A stretch of DNA of 64,000 bases, from positions 620,001-684,000 of the forward strand of contig CAVVPZ010000006.1 in NCBI GenBank assembly GCA_963750255.1, given 5' to 3'. The stretch is from DATLED01 sp963750255. GTDB taxonomy: Bacteria > Actinomycetota > Acidimicrobiia > Acidimicrobiales > CADCTF01. Position numbers and translations under genes: made by a program. The notes beneath the pieces were generated by a model. The model was not told the DNA's origin. It worked only from the letters and a program-made list of their open reading frames with translations, and did not search any database. The number at the start of each line of letters is the position of its first letter. Within the stretch, counting starts at the first letter, position 1. Shown here piece after piece: positions 52,723 through 61,628 of this stretch.

Positions 52723-54102
52723 GTGCTGCGCGTCCACGACACTGCTTTGGGTCGCCTTGTCGACCTCGAAACCCGCGAACCGGGGAAGGTGTCGATGTAC
52801 GTCTGCGGGCCGACCGTCTACGACGTCGCCCATCTCGGCCACGGCCGTCATCTCCTCGTTTTCGACGTCATGCGCCGCTACCTCGAATGGGCCGGCTACG
52901 AGGTCCGGTACGTGTCCAACGTGACCGACATCGAGGACAAGATCATCAACAAGGCCAACGCCTCTGGTCTGCGGCCCGACGAGGTGGTGGCCACCTACGA
53001 GGCCCAATGGTGGGATCTGGTCGAGCGCCTCGGTTGCCGCCGTCCCGACGAGATCCCGCACGCCACGGCTTACGTCGAAGGGATGGTCGACTACATCGCC
53101 GATCTCGTCGAACGCGGCCGTGCCTATCCCACCGACGATGGCGTCTACTTCTCGGTGGCGAGCCTCGAGGGATACGGACTGCTCGCTCGTCAGTCGCTCG
53201 AGTCGATGAAGGTCGGCGGGGGCGACCGCGACATCGTGGGCGAGAGCGGAAAGCGGCACCCAGCCGACTTCGCGCTGTGGAAGCTGGCCAAGCCGGGGGA
53301 ACCGGCCTGGGACTCGCCATGGGGGAGCGGGCGCCCGGGGTGGCACATCGAGTGCACCGTCATGGCGCTCGACCTCCTCGGCGACGGTTTCGACTTGCAC
53401 GGCGGTGGGCTCGACCTCGCCTTCCCCCACCACGAGAACGAGCGGGCCCAGGCGCTCGGCGGCGGACACGCCTTCGCCCGCCACTGGCTCCACCACGGCA
53501 TGGTCCTCGCCGCCGGCGGCGAGGAGATGCACCGGTCGGCGAACAACTACCTCGGTCTGGCCGACCTCCTCGACCGCCACGATGCCCGGGCCTACCGGCT
53601 CCTCGTCCTCCAGTCGCACTACCGGGGCCCGATGGAGGTCACCGAGGAGAACCTCGCTGCGGCCGAGGAGACGCTCGGTGCGGGTCGACAACTTCGCCCG
53701 GCGGGCGGCAACGGCCGAGGCCGACAGCGTGGAGCGACGTCATCGAGCCTGACGCCGACGTGGTCGATCGCGTTCCGCACCGCGATGGACGACGACTTCA
53801 ACTCGCCGCCGGCGCTCGCGGTGGTCTTCGAGGCACTTCGCCGGGCCAACGTGGCCTTCGATCGCAACAAGACCGAGCACGCGCTCGGGCTGTCGACGGC
53901 GGTGCTCGAGTTGTTGTCGATGCTCGGCATCGCGCCTCGCGTGTCCGAGGAGGTCGACGAAGAGTCGGCCGCGCTCGCCCGTCGCCGCGACGCGTTGCGC
54001 CGGGCCAAGGATTGGGCCGGCGCCGACGAGGCGCGGGCCGAGCTCGAGGCGCGCGGGTGGACCGTGCAAGACGGCCCTGACGGCACCCGGCTCACCCGGT
54101 GA
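52723..54102 (+). CDS. cysS: Cysteinyl-tRNA synthetase (three compensating frameshifts)
   Basis: A 459-residue class I synthetase, possibly the tRNA-Cys enzyme. It has zinc ligands in MYVCGPTVYD, IECTVMA and FPHHENERAQ, and a HIGH motif AHLGHGRHL. Unusually, the KMSKS region reads GGEEMHRSANNYLG. From 53675 to 53774 the continuous frame is meaningless (TLGAGRQLRPAGGNGRG); the conserved sequence continues in +1 (VRVDNFARRAATAEADSVE), then +2 (SDVIEPDADVVDR), then returns to the original frame at FRTAMDDDFNSPPAL. A GTG start is preceded by the -10 shared with valS. MshC-like ligases are relatives, but the length and C-terminal domain fit cysS. Confidence 0.82.
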   Translation: MLRVHDTALGRLVDLETREPGKVSMYVCGPTVYDVAHLGHGRHLLVFDVMRRYLEWAGYEVRYVSNVTDIEDKIINKANASGLRPDEVVATYEAQWWDLVERLGCRRPDEIPHATAYVEGMVDYIADLVERGRAYPTDDGVYFSVASLEGYGLLARQSLESMKVGGGDRDIVGESGKRHPADFALWKLAKPGEPAWDSPWGSGRPGWHIECTVMALDLLGDGFDLHGGGLDLAFPHHENERAQALGGGHAFARHWLHHGMVLAAGGEEMHRSANNYLGLADLLDRHDARAYRLLVLQSHYRGPMEVTEENLAAAEETLGAGRQLRPAGGNGRGRQRGATSSSLTPTWSIAFRTAMDDDFNSPPALAVVFEALRRANVAFDRNKTEHALGLSTAVLELLSMLGIAPRVSEEVDEESAALARRRDALRRAKDWAGADEARAELEARGWTVQDGPDGTRLTR

Positions 54103-54161
54103 AATCTCCCCGCTGAGCTGGTACTTTTCGCCGAAGTAGAGGTGGAAGGGGGGACGCTGAT

Positions 54162-54362
54162 ATGGCGACCGGAACGGTGAAGTGGTTCAACAACGAGAAG
54201 GGCTTCGGCTTCATCTCGCAGTCGGATGGAGCTGACGTGTTCGTGCACCACAGCGCCATCGACATGACGGGATACCGCAGCCTGGCCGAGGGCCAAGCCG
54301 TCGAATTCGAGGTACAGGAGACGCCCAAAGGACTGCAGGCGGCCAGCGTCCGCCCGGTCTGA
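54162..54362 (+). CDS. Cold-shock protein, CspA family
   Basis: A 66-residue OB-fold nucleic-acid-binding protein. RNP1-like KGFGFISQ and RNP2-like VFVHHSAI are intact, after the classical start TGTVKWFNNEKGFGF. It acts as an RNA chaperone or single-strand binding protein. A GGAAGGGGGG stretch provides the ribosome-binding site. ACTTTTCGC (54123-54131) in its leader recurs upstream of the next gene. Confidence 0.92.
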   Translation: MATGTVKWFNNEKGFGFISQSDGADVFVHHSAIDMTGYRSLAEGQAVEFEVQETPKGLQAASVRPV

Positions 54363-54472
54363 GCGAATTCGCCTATCGGCAGGGCCAACCTTCACCTTGA
54401 GCACTTTTCGCGGTATTCTTCGCTGAAGATCACGCAGAGTGGTCGACGGTAGGCAGGCGGAGGGGTGGGACA

Positions 54473-57400
54473 GTGGTGCGAGGCGAGGAGAAGATCATCA
54501 GGTGGTGGCGGCGTGGCGGCGTCGTCGCCACGCTGATCGCCTCGCTTCTGCCGCCGGTCTCGTCGTGCAAGCGGCGCCGGCCGCCGCGGCCCCGGCAGCC
54601 TCAAGTACCCCGACCTGAAGACCCTGCCTCCTCGCGACCTGCGCCTCGACCGCACCGACGTGAGCGTCGAGGGATCGGGGGCCATGCACAACGTGTTGCG
54701 GTTCACCAACACCCCGTGGAATGCGCGGCGAGGGCGAGTTCATGCTCCGGGCCGTCGTCGACCCCATCACGCATAACGGTCCGGCGTATCAGCGAATCTT
54801 CGACGACGTCGGTGGTGTACGTCGACAAGGCCGTGGGCTCGGTGACCTACCACGAGGCCCATGGGCACTTCCATTTCGACGGGTGGGGTCGTTATGAGTT
54901 GTGGACTCAGCCGGCCTATGACGCCTGGGTGGCCAGTGGCCGCACGTCCGGCACGCCCCAGTGGACATCGCCCAAGACCACGAGTTGCGTGCTCGACGAG
55001 GAGCCGGTCGAAGCCTTGGCCAACACGTCGCCCACGTCGAAGTACGTGTGGACGGGCTGCAACCTCGCCGCCGACAACACCCTCACCATGGGGCTCTCGC
55101 CCGGGTGGGGCGACACCTACGACTACTACCGCTTCGAGCAGTGGATCGATCTTGGGCAGGCCACACTCACCGATGGCCGCTACGTCCTGCGGTCGGTGAC
55201 TGACGACGGCAACGTGTTGTGGGAGAGCGAGGGCAAGGCCGACCCCGCTCGTGAGGCCGACAACGAGTCGCTCACGCCCATCTCTGTCGTGGGCGGATCG
55301 CTCGTAGACCAGACCGCTCCGAGCGGGACGCTCTGGGTCAACGGCGTGGACACCCAGACGTCCAACACGGTGGTCAACCTCAAGGTGCTCGGCCGCGACG
55401 ACATCAGCGGTGTCGACCAGGTACGAGTGTCCAACAACGGCTCGGCGTGGTCGACCCGCAATTACACCGGCGTCGATTCCACGCCCCAGGAGCTGACCTG
55501 GGATCTCGCTGACACCCGATACGGCGGCTCGGCCGCCCTTGGGGATCACACGGTGTCGGTCCAGTTCCACGATCGGTCGGGCAAGTGGTCGGCGTCAGTG
55601 ACCGACACCATCGCCCTCGTGTCGTGTGCGGCGGGAGTGTCGCCGTCGACCTACGCCCAAGGCGTCGCCGCCGACGCACCGGTGAGCCATTGGCGCCTCG
55701 GCGAATCCTGCGGGACGACAGCGCTCGACGAACGCGCCGCCAACCCCGGGACCTACGTCAACGGCCCGAGTCTCAAACGGCCGAGCCTGCTCGTGACCGA
55801 CGGGGCCAACAGCGCAGTCGGCTTCGATGGCATCAACGACTACGTGACCGCTCCCTCATCGAACGGACTGAATCCGACGGGCGGACTTTCGGTCGAGGCC
55901 TGGATCCAGCCTGCGACCATCCCCGCCGCCGGCGGGTGGGCCTCAGTGCTGACCAAGGCCGAGTCGTACTCGCTCCAGTTCAACGGCCCCCGCCTCGAAT
56001 TCACCGTCATGCAGAACGGCGCTCGGCGACGATTGCAGGCACCGGCCGGCGCCGTGACCGCCGGCAGCACCTATCACGTGGTCGGCACATTCGACGGCGC
56101 CACCCAACGCCTCTATCTCAACGGACAACAGGTTGCGTCGGTCGCGCTCGGCGGTGCCGCCTCGGCCACCTCGAACCCCTTGCGCATCGGTTCGTGGGAC
56201 GGCGGAGGGGAGTTCTTCGCCGGAGTCGTTGACGAAGCCGCCGTCTACGCAAAGGCGCTCACCCCGGCCCGGGTGGCGGCTCACTACTCGGCCGGGCACG
56301 ACCCGATCGCCCCGCCGCCGCCGGCGCCAACCAACGTGGCCGCGTCGCTGACCGATCCAGGCAGCGTCAACCTCACCTGGACCGACAACGCCACCAACGA
56401 GACCGGCTTCGTCGTCGATCGCTCCACCTCGGCGGCGTTCACCACGGTCACCAGCCGGGCGGTGGCCCCTGACGTGACGTCAGTACCTGACGGCGGGCTG
56501 AGTCCGGCGACGACGTACTACTACCGGGTCAAGGCCACCGGCACGAGCGGCGACTCGGCCTACTCGTCGGCGGTCTCGGTGACCACGCCGTCGGCCGTGG
56601 TGATTCCGTCGCCCCCGTCGGGGCTGATGGCGACGGCGACGTCGCCGACGTCGGCGTGGCTGGCTTGGACCGACAACTCCACCAACGAGACGGCCTTCGT
56701 CCTCGAGCGATCGGTGAGTCCGGCCTTCACCTCCGCGATCACCACGTTGCTCCCGGCCAATGCCGTGTCGAGTTCCGATGCATCGCTCGCTCCCTCGACG
56801 ACGTATTACTTCCGCATTCGCGCTCGGGGTGCCGACGGTGACTCGGCCGTTTCCAACACGGCGTCGGCGACCACCCCCGCCGTCCCGCCGCCGTCGCCGA
56901 CCTACGCCGCCGTCGTTGCCGGAGACGCTCCGGTCAGCTATTGGCGCCTCGGTGAGACGACGGGTTCGGTCGCCGCCGACGCTCGCAGCGCCAACCCCGG
57001 TACCTACCTCGACGGGCCCACGCTCGGCCAAGGAAGCTTGATCGGGAGCGACCCTGCCAACCGGGCCGTGGCCTTCGACGGTGTCAACGACCAGGTTCAA
57101 GTGCCCAACAGCGCCTCGCTGTCGCTGGGCGGATCATTCAGTCTCGAGACGTGGATCAAGCCCGCGTCGATTCCGTCTGCGGGCCGATGGGCCTCCATCG
57201 TCACCAAGGCGGAGTCGTACTCGTTGCAGTTCAACGGTCCCAAGCTCGAGTTCACCGTCATCACGGGTGGCACCCGGCAGCGGCTGCAGGCTCCGGCAGG
57301 CGCGATCGGCGCCGGCTCGACATACCACGTGGTCGCCACCTTCGACGGGTCGCAGCAACGGCTGTACGTCAACGGCGCGCAGGTGGCCAGCCGGGCGTAC

Positions 57401-57559
57401 CGCGGCAGCGCGTCGACCGTCACCAGCCCGCTTCGCATCGGTTCGTGGGACGGGACGGGCGAGTACTTCGCCGGGGTCGTCGACGAGGTCGCCGTCTACA
57501 ACCGGGTGCTCACCCCGGCGCAGGTGGCCAACCACACGAGCGCGGGCCGCTCGTCCTAG
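54473..57559 (+). CDS. Secreted lysyl-oxidase-like protein with LamG and FN3 domains (frameshifted N-terminus)
   Basis: About 1,030 residues. An N-terminal signal sequence is split between frames (IIRWWRRGGVVATLIASL, then AAGLVVQAAPAAAAPAA). A lysyl-oxidase-like domain follows: LKYPDLKTLPPRDLRLDR and WNAGEGEFM in shifted frames, then EAHGHFHFDGWGRYELW, whose HxHFHF-like block is the copper-binding signature of bacterial LOX proteins. Then come a beta-sandwich region (330-380), a LamG-type domain (about 390-610), two fibronectin III domains (615-800) and a second LamG domain (815-1025) closely similar to the first. Four indels lie between 54545 and 54815. A cell-surface or matrix role is likely. 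Confidence 0.7.
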   Translation: MVRGEEKIIRWWRRGGVVATLIASLLPPVSSCKRRRPPRPRQPQVPRPEDPASSRPAPRPHRRERRGIGGHAQRVAVHQHPVECAARASSCSGPSSTPSRITVRRISESSTTSVVYVDKAVGSVTYHEAHGHFHFDGWGRYELWTQPAYDAWVASGRTSGTPQWTSPKTTSCVLDEEPVEALANTSPTSKYVWTGCNLAADNTLTMGLSPGWGDTYDYYRFEQWIDLGQATLTDGRYVLRSVTDDGNVLWESEGKADPAREADNESLTPISVVGGSLVDQTAPSGTLWVNGVDTQTSNTVVNLKVLGRDDISGVDQVRVSNNGSAWSTRNYTGVDSTPQELTWDLADTRYGGSAALGDHTVSVQFHDRSGKWSASVTDTIALVSCAAGVSPSTYAQGVAADAPVSHWRLGESCGTTALDERAANPGTYVNGPSLKRPSLLVTDGANSAVGFDGINDYVTAPSSNGLNPTGGLSVEAWIQPATIPAAGGWASVLTKAESYSLQFNGPRLEFTVMQNGARRRLQAPAGAVTAGSTYHVVGTFDGATQRLYLNGQQVASVALGGAASATSNPLRIGSWDGGGEFFAGVVDEAAVYAKALTPARVAAHYSAGHDPIAPPPPAPTNVAASLTDPGSVNLTWTDNATNETGFVVDRSTSAAFTTVTSRAVAPDVTSVPDGGLSPATTYYYRVKATGTSGDSAYSSAVSVTTPSAVVIPSPPSGLMATATSPTSAWLAWTDNSTNETAFVLERSVSPAFTSAITTLLPANAVSSSDASLAPSTTYYFRIRARGADGDSAVSNTASATTPAVPPPSPTYAAVVAGDAPVSYWRLGETTGSVAADARSANPGTYLDGPTLGQGSLIGSDPANRAVAFDGVNDQVQVPNSASLSLGGSFSLETWIKPASIPSAGRWASIVTKAESYSLQFNGPKLEFTVITGGTRQRLQAPAGAIGAGSTYHVVATFDGSQQRLYVNGAQVASRAYRGSASTVTSPLRIGSWDGTGEYFAGVVDEVAVYNRVLTPAQVANHTSAGRSS

Positions 57560-58782
57560 GTTCGCCCCGAGACTTTCCGTCCCAACCGGCGGGCCAGATC
57601 TCGGGATCGGGTCGCCACCATCGCACCGGCTGGCCCACGATCGTCGCCGGCCCACCAGGCCAACTCGTCGACGCCCCGCAAGGACCGGGCGAGTTCCCGC
57701 CAGGGACGCCGACCGGATCCGAAGTACGCCCGCCACGTGACCGGATCTTGGCTCTCGACGAGCCATCGGCGGCCTTCGATGGCCGAGCCGGCAGTTGTCG
57801 GTCGGCCGATCAGGTCGAGGTATGCGATCCGGACGACGTCAAAGCCTTGCTCATCCACGAACACGCGGAAGTTGGATCCGATCCGAGGGTTCAGATCGAT
57901 GAGGAGGTACTCACCGGTTCGGGCGTCGAAGCGGAACTCGGCGTCGACGAGTCCGGCATAGGCGACCGCGGTCAGGAACTCGGTGGCCTGGCGCCGGACG
58001 ACGGAGTTGGCCCGGGCCACTCCGAGGGTGGTGGGGCCGGCCCCGGGCGGGTGCTCCCGGAGCTTTTGGCCCACGAACCCGGCCAGACAGGTCGAGTTGG
58101 CGTCGAGGTACCCGTGGAAGAACCAGACGGCGTCAGTGCCACCGGGGACGAATTCCTGGACCATCAGGTTGGCCGAGTGGCGAGCGTCGTGCTCATGTGC
58201 AGCCGAGTGGCCAAGTCGGAAGCGGTCATCGACGCGTGAGACACTCACCTCGCCCGCGTCCCAATCGATCTGTCGGGGGTCGATGGCCTTGACCATGACG
58301 GGATAACCAACGTGGTCGGCGAAGGTGAGGGCCTCGTCGAGCGAAGCGGGACGGATGCACTTCGGGGTCGGAATCCCGTGGTCGCCGGCCAAGCCGTCAA
58401 GGCTCGCCTTGTCGGCCAGGGATCGGGCCAAACCCGACGGCGAGTGAGAGAACCGGAATCGGCCTCGAAGGTCGGCGTCGAGTTCGTCGATGGCCATGGC
58501 GGCGCTGTCGCCGAACGGGAACAGCACCGGGTCGGGTCCGATGGCGGCGGGCACGGCGGCGAGCGCTTTTGCCACCGTGGCCACGTGCGTGTCGTGGAGG
58601 GGTGCGGCCGTGCAGAGGTATCTCGATCGCTCGATGACGTCGAAGGCGCCAGCGCCAAGAAGGTGCACGGGCACGCCCATGCGACCGAGCGATCGGATCA
58701 TGCCCAACAGACCGTGGGCAAGCCGATCTTCGCTGAGGGAGAGGATCACGACGGGCGGAAGACCGCCCGACGCCGGCTTCAC
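57556..58782 (-). CDS. ATP-grasp enzyme of the polysaccharide cluster
   Basis: A 408-residue carboxylate-amine ligase-like protein. The ATP-grasp core shows the lysine strand YPVMVKAIDP, a second strand LMVQEFVPGGTD and the metal-binding EYLLIDLNPRIGSN motif (D and N ligands). Such proteins occur beside exopolysaccharide genes and resemble D-aspartate- or peptide-ligase families; the substrate is unknown. GTG 58782 keeps a short leader before PPVVILSLSEDR. The stop codon overlaps that of the LOX-like gene in CTAG, and the start lies 4 nt from the flippase stop. Confidence 0.75.
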   Translation of the reverse strand: MKPASGGLPPVVILSLSEDRLAHGLLGMIRSLGRMGVPVHLLGAGAFDVIERSRYLCTAAPLHDTHVATVAKALAAVPAAIGPDPVLFPFGDSAAMAIDELDADLRGRFRFSHSPSGLARSLADKASLDGLAGDHGIPTPKCIRPASLDEALTFADHVGYPVMVKAIDPRQIDWDAGEVSVSRVDDRFRLGHSAAHEHDARHSANLMVQEFVPGGTDAVWFFHGYLDANSTCLAGFVGQKLREHPPGAGPTTLGVARANSVVRRQATEFLTAVAYAGLVDAEFRFDARTGEYLLIDLNPRIGSNFRVFVDEQGFDVVRIAYLDLIGRPTTAGSAIEGRRWLVESQDPVTWRAYFGSGRRPWRELARSLRGVDELAWWAGDDRGPAGAMVATRSRDLARRLGRKVSGRT

Positions 58783-58786
58783 CGTC

Positions 58787-60289
58787 TCACGAGCGACGGC
58801 CGGAGAGCCGCAGCCCCCCAGAGATGAGGCTCGGGTCCGTGCGCCAGAGCACCAGGGCGTACGCCGCGCCACCACCGACGACGGCCGCGATCAGGCGCAG
58901 GAGATCGGGCTCATTCCGCAACCATCGCTGGAGCAGGGCGGCGACCGCCGCCATCGCCGCCGTGGAGAGGGTCACCGGGATGACAGCGCGGACCAAGGGC
59001 CACACGCCGAGTTCGAGCGCCCGGGTGGCGATGCGGAACTCGGGGATGGTCATGGCCAGGGTGGCGACGAAGAAGGCGACGGCGACACCGGAGATGCCGT
59101 GGCGAACACCGACGAGAAAGGCCGGGATGTAGACGACCAGGCCGGTGAGGTTGAGCCAGAACGCCCATTTGGCCCGGCCGATGGCGTTGGCCAGCGTGCC
59201 CGTCAATCGGTTGACGCTCAGGAGTGGCCCGCTGACGGCGAGCACCTGCAAGGGGTGCACGGCCGGCTCCCAGCGGACGCCGAGCACGAGGGGTACGGCC
59301 AAGGGAGCGGTCACGGCGATGCCGATGGTGACGGGGAAACAGACCGCAGAGATGTAGCGAACGGCGTCGAGGTAGCCGCTGCGGAGTTTGCCGAGGTCGT
59401 CCTGCACCGAGGCGAGGGCCGGGAACGCGCTGGCGGCGACGATCTCACCGAAGCGCTGCAAGGGCAACAGCATCACCCGGTAGGCCAGCGCGTAGTAGCC
59501 CAAGGCTGTCGGTCCGAGCACGCGGCCGATGACGAGGTTGTCACCGTTGCCGGCGCCATAGGAGACCAGCCGGGTGGCGGTCACGTAGGCGCTGAATCCG
59601 GCGAGGTCGCCGAACTCCTTGCGGTGAAAGCCGAATGAGGGCCGCCAGACCCGCTCGGCGATGGCCAGCACCCAAGCCAAGACGCAGGCGACAGCCGATT
59701 CGATCAGCATCATGACGGCAAGGGCGAGCACGCCCCCGCCTGCGGCGGCCACGACCACCGCGCCGACACCGGCCCCGAGCGTCGCCATCGTCGAGGAGAT
59801 GTAATAACTGCGGAAGCGCATGGCCCGCACGAGCATGTCGTTGGGCGTCAACTCGAGCCCGCGGAGCACGAACGTGGTGGCCAGCAGCGCCACCAACGAA
59901 CGGAGTCTGGGTTCACGGAAGAAGGCGGCGGCGGGAATGCCGGCGAGGGCGACGCCTCCGGCGAGCACCAAGCCGAAGAGCGCGCTGGCGGTGAATGCGG
60001 TCGTCACGTGCCGGTCGGTGAGGTCTCGGCGCTGCACGAGCGCAGAGCCGAGCCCGAGGCCCGACAACACGAGGGCGAAGTTGAGGATGACGAGAGCCAA
60101 GCCGAAGACGCCGAACTCTTCGGGCGCGATCAGCCGGGCAAGGATGATGGAGGTTCCCAGACGGACGACGATCTGGACCGACTGGTCGATGACGCCCCAC
60201 CGAATCCCGGCGCCGACCGAGGCCCGGGCGCTCGCGGGGACTTCGTCGGCCGACGGGGAGTCGGGCGGGGTCGGGCCCGTCACGCTCAT
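58787..60289 (-). CDS. Polysaccharide flippase (Wzx/MATE-like membrane protein)
   Basis: A 500-residue membrane protein with about 12-14 helices and the MOP-superfamily start VGAGIRWGVIDQSVQIVVRL (a typical opening of Wzx/O-antigen flippases). Motif-like RLIAPEEFGVFGLALVI follows. It is expected to flip undecaprenyl-linked sugar repeat units across the membrane. The ATG overlaps the glycosyltransferase stop by 4 nt, and the ATP-grasp gene follows 4 nt later, so these three minus-strand genes form an operon. Confidence 0.85.
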   Translation of the reverse strand: MSVTGPTPPDSPSADEVPASARASVGAGIRWGVIDQSVQIVVRLGTSIILARLIAPEEFGVFGLALVILNFALVLSGLGLGSALVQRRDLTDRHVTTAFTASALFGLVLAGGVALAGIPAAAFFREPRLRSLVALLATTFVLRGLELTPNDMLVRAMRFRSYYISSTMATLGAGVGAVVVAAAGGGVLALAVMMLIESAVACVLAWVLAIAERVWRPSFGFHRKEFGDLAGFSAYVTATRLVSYGAGNGDNLVIGRVLGPTALGYYALAYRVMLLPLQRFGEIVAASAFPALASVQDDLGKLRSGYLDAVRYISAVCFPVTIGIAVTAPLAVPLVLGVRWEPAVHPLQVLAVSGPLLSVNRLTGTLANAIGRAKWAFWLNLTGLVVYIPAFLVGVRHGISGVAVAFFVATLAMTIPEFRIATRALELGVWPLVRAVIPVTLSTAAMAAVAALLQRWLRNEPDLLRLIAAVVGGGAAYALVLWRTDPSLISGGLRLSGRRS

Positions 60290-61512
60290 GCTGCGCCTGC
60301 GCCTGCGTCGGTGTCGAGGTACGTGGCGAGATCGGTGACCGCAGCACTCACCCGGTCGCTCCGGTAGCGCTCGTCGAACCGGGTCGCGGCTGACTCGGCC
60401 AGCTGCGAGGCTCGGTCCGGGTCGCGCAGCAGCGAGACGCAGGCGGCGGCGAAGGCGGCGGCATCGTCGGCGACGAGCACGTGCTGGCCTGGGTCGACGT
60501 CGAGGCCCTCACACCCGATGGTGGTGGTCACGACCGGCAGTCTGTGGGCGAAGGCTTCGAGGATCTTGACTCGGGTGCCGCCTCCAAAGCGCACCGGTAC
60601 CACGGCGATGTCGGCGCCGGCGAGTTCATCGGTCACCGAATCGACCGGTCCGGCGACTTCGACGCCCGGCAACTTGCCCATGGCGATGACCTCGGGGCCG
60701 GCCAATCCGACGAGTCGGAGCACAGTGCCGGGCATGCTCTGTCGGACGTGGGGCAGCACGTCGCCGGCGAGGAACTGGGCTGCGTCGACATTGGGCGGAT
60801 ACGTGAGGAGGCCGACGAAGAGAAGCGTGGGAGTGTCGTGATGACGCCGCGGGGCCAAGGCCAAGGGCGCGGGATAGCCGTTGGGCACGACGACGCCGTT
60901 GTGGGCGCCGAGTCGGGAGCGGTCGAGTTCGCTGCACACGAGCACCCGCGCCACGGCCTCGGCCACCTCGGCCTCGACCCGCTTCCATCGATGCTCGTCG
61001 AGCAGGTCGGCGGCATCCGCCAGCCTGCGGCGGAGGAGACCGACGGCTCCGGTCGTCGCGGGCGAAGGCAGGCGGCGACGGTGGGCCAGCTTCTGGGATT
61101 CGAGATCGTCGTAGTCGACGACGAAGCGGTCGGCGGACACCAAGGCGCCGAAGGCGAGAAACGAAGGGATGTCGGTGAACCAAGCGAGGTCGTAGTGCGC
61201 CTGGCGCCACGCCGCGACCTGCGCCGCGACGCCGCCATAGGTCCGGAACGCAAGCGACCGGGGGCGCCGAGAACCGAGCCAGCGGAGCACCGACGACGGC
61301 CTCCGTTCGATGGGTTGGCGGTCAAAAGAGGTGACGCGGGCGAGGCCCAAATCGACTGGTGGTGCGGCGTCGGGAACCGCGGGCGGATCTCGTACGCAGA
61401 CAAGGTCGACGTCACCGGCGCCGGCCAGTCCCTCGACGTGCGCCGCCAAACGCAGGCGGGACCCATTGACCGGTGGCCACGGATACTCGTCGGCCACGAC
61501 CAGGATCTTCAT
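60286..61512 (-). CDS. Family 4-type glycosyltransferase
   Basis: A 408-residue GT-B fold enzyme. It begins MKILVVADEYPWPPVNGSRLR, a typical GT4 N-terminus with a glycine-rich nucleotide-sugar loop. The C-terminal domain has LLFVGLLTYPPNVDAAQFL and the donor-binding region VRFGGGTRVKILEAFAHRLP, in which the E of the ExFxxx motif binds the sugar nucleotide. It transfers a sugar during surface-polysaccharide assembly, acceptor unknown. First gene of the minus-strand operon; ACGCTA on the plus strand (TAGCGT on minus) lies 10 nt upstream of the ATG. Confidence 0.85.
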   Translation of the reverse strand: MKILVVADEYPWPPVNGSRLRLAAHVEGLAGAGDVDLVCVRDPPAVPDAAPPVDLGLARVTSFDRQPIERRPSSVLRWLGSRRPRSLAFRTYGGVAAQVAAWRQAHYDLAWFTDIPSFLAFGALVSADRFVVDYDDLESQKLAHRRRLPSPATTGAVGLLRRRLADAADLLDEHRWKRVEAEVAEAVARVLVCSELDRSRLGAHNGVVVPNGYPAPLALAPRRHHDTPTLLFVGLLTYPPNVDAAQFLAGDVLPHVRQSMPGTVLRLVGLAGPEVIAMGKLPGVEVAGPVDSVTDELAGADIAVVPVRFGGGTRVKILEAFAHRLPVVTTTIGCEGLDVDPGQHVLVADDAAAFAAACVSLLRDPDRASQLAESAATRFDERYRSDRVSAAVTDLATYLDTDAGAGAA

Positions 61513-61522
61513 AGGCTGACCC

Positions 61523-61528
61523 ACGCTA
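61523..61528 (-). promoter_or_regulatory. Candidate -10 (TAGCGT) of the polysaccharide operon
   Basis: Minus-strand TAGCGT lies 10 nt before ATG 61512. The gap 61513-61628 also serves the divergent glycosyltransferase, for which no clear promoter is seen. Confidence 0.4.
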
Positions 61529-61628
61529 CCTGTCGATCTGGCCCCTCTCGGATCGGCTGGCCCTGGCCCCTCAGGCCCGAGGAGTGCACCGCACCTTGCA
61601 AAATTCCAACAACAGATCACCCCGGTGG

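Noticed and set aside
53675..53774. Programmed ribosomal frameshifting in cysS
   Set aside because: Three closely spaced shifts with no slippery heptamer and stimulatory structure, and many other indels nearby, fit sequence error better.
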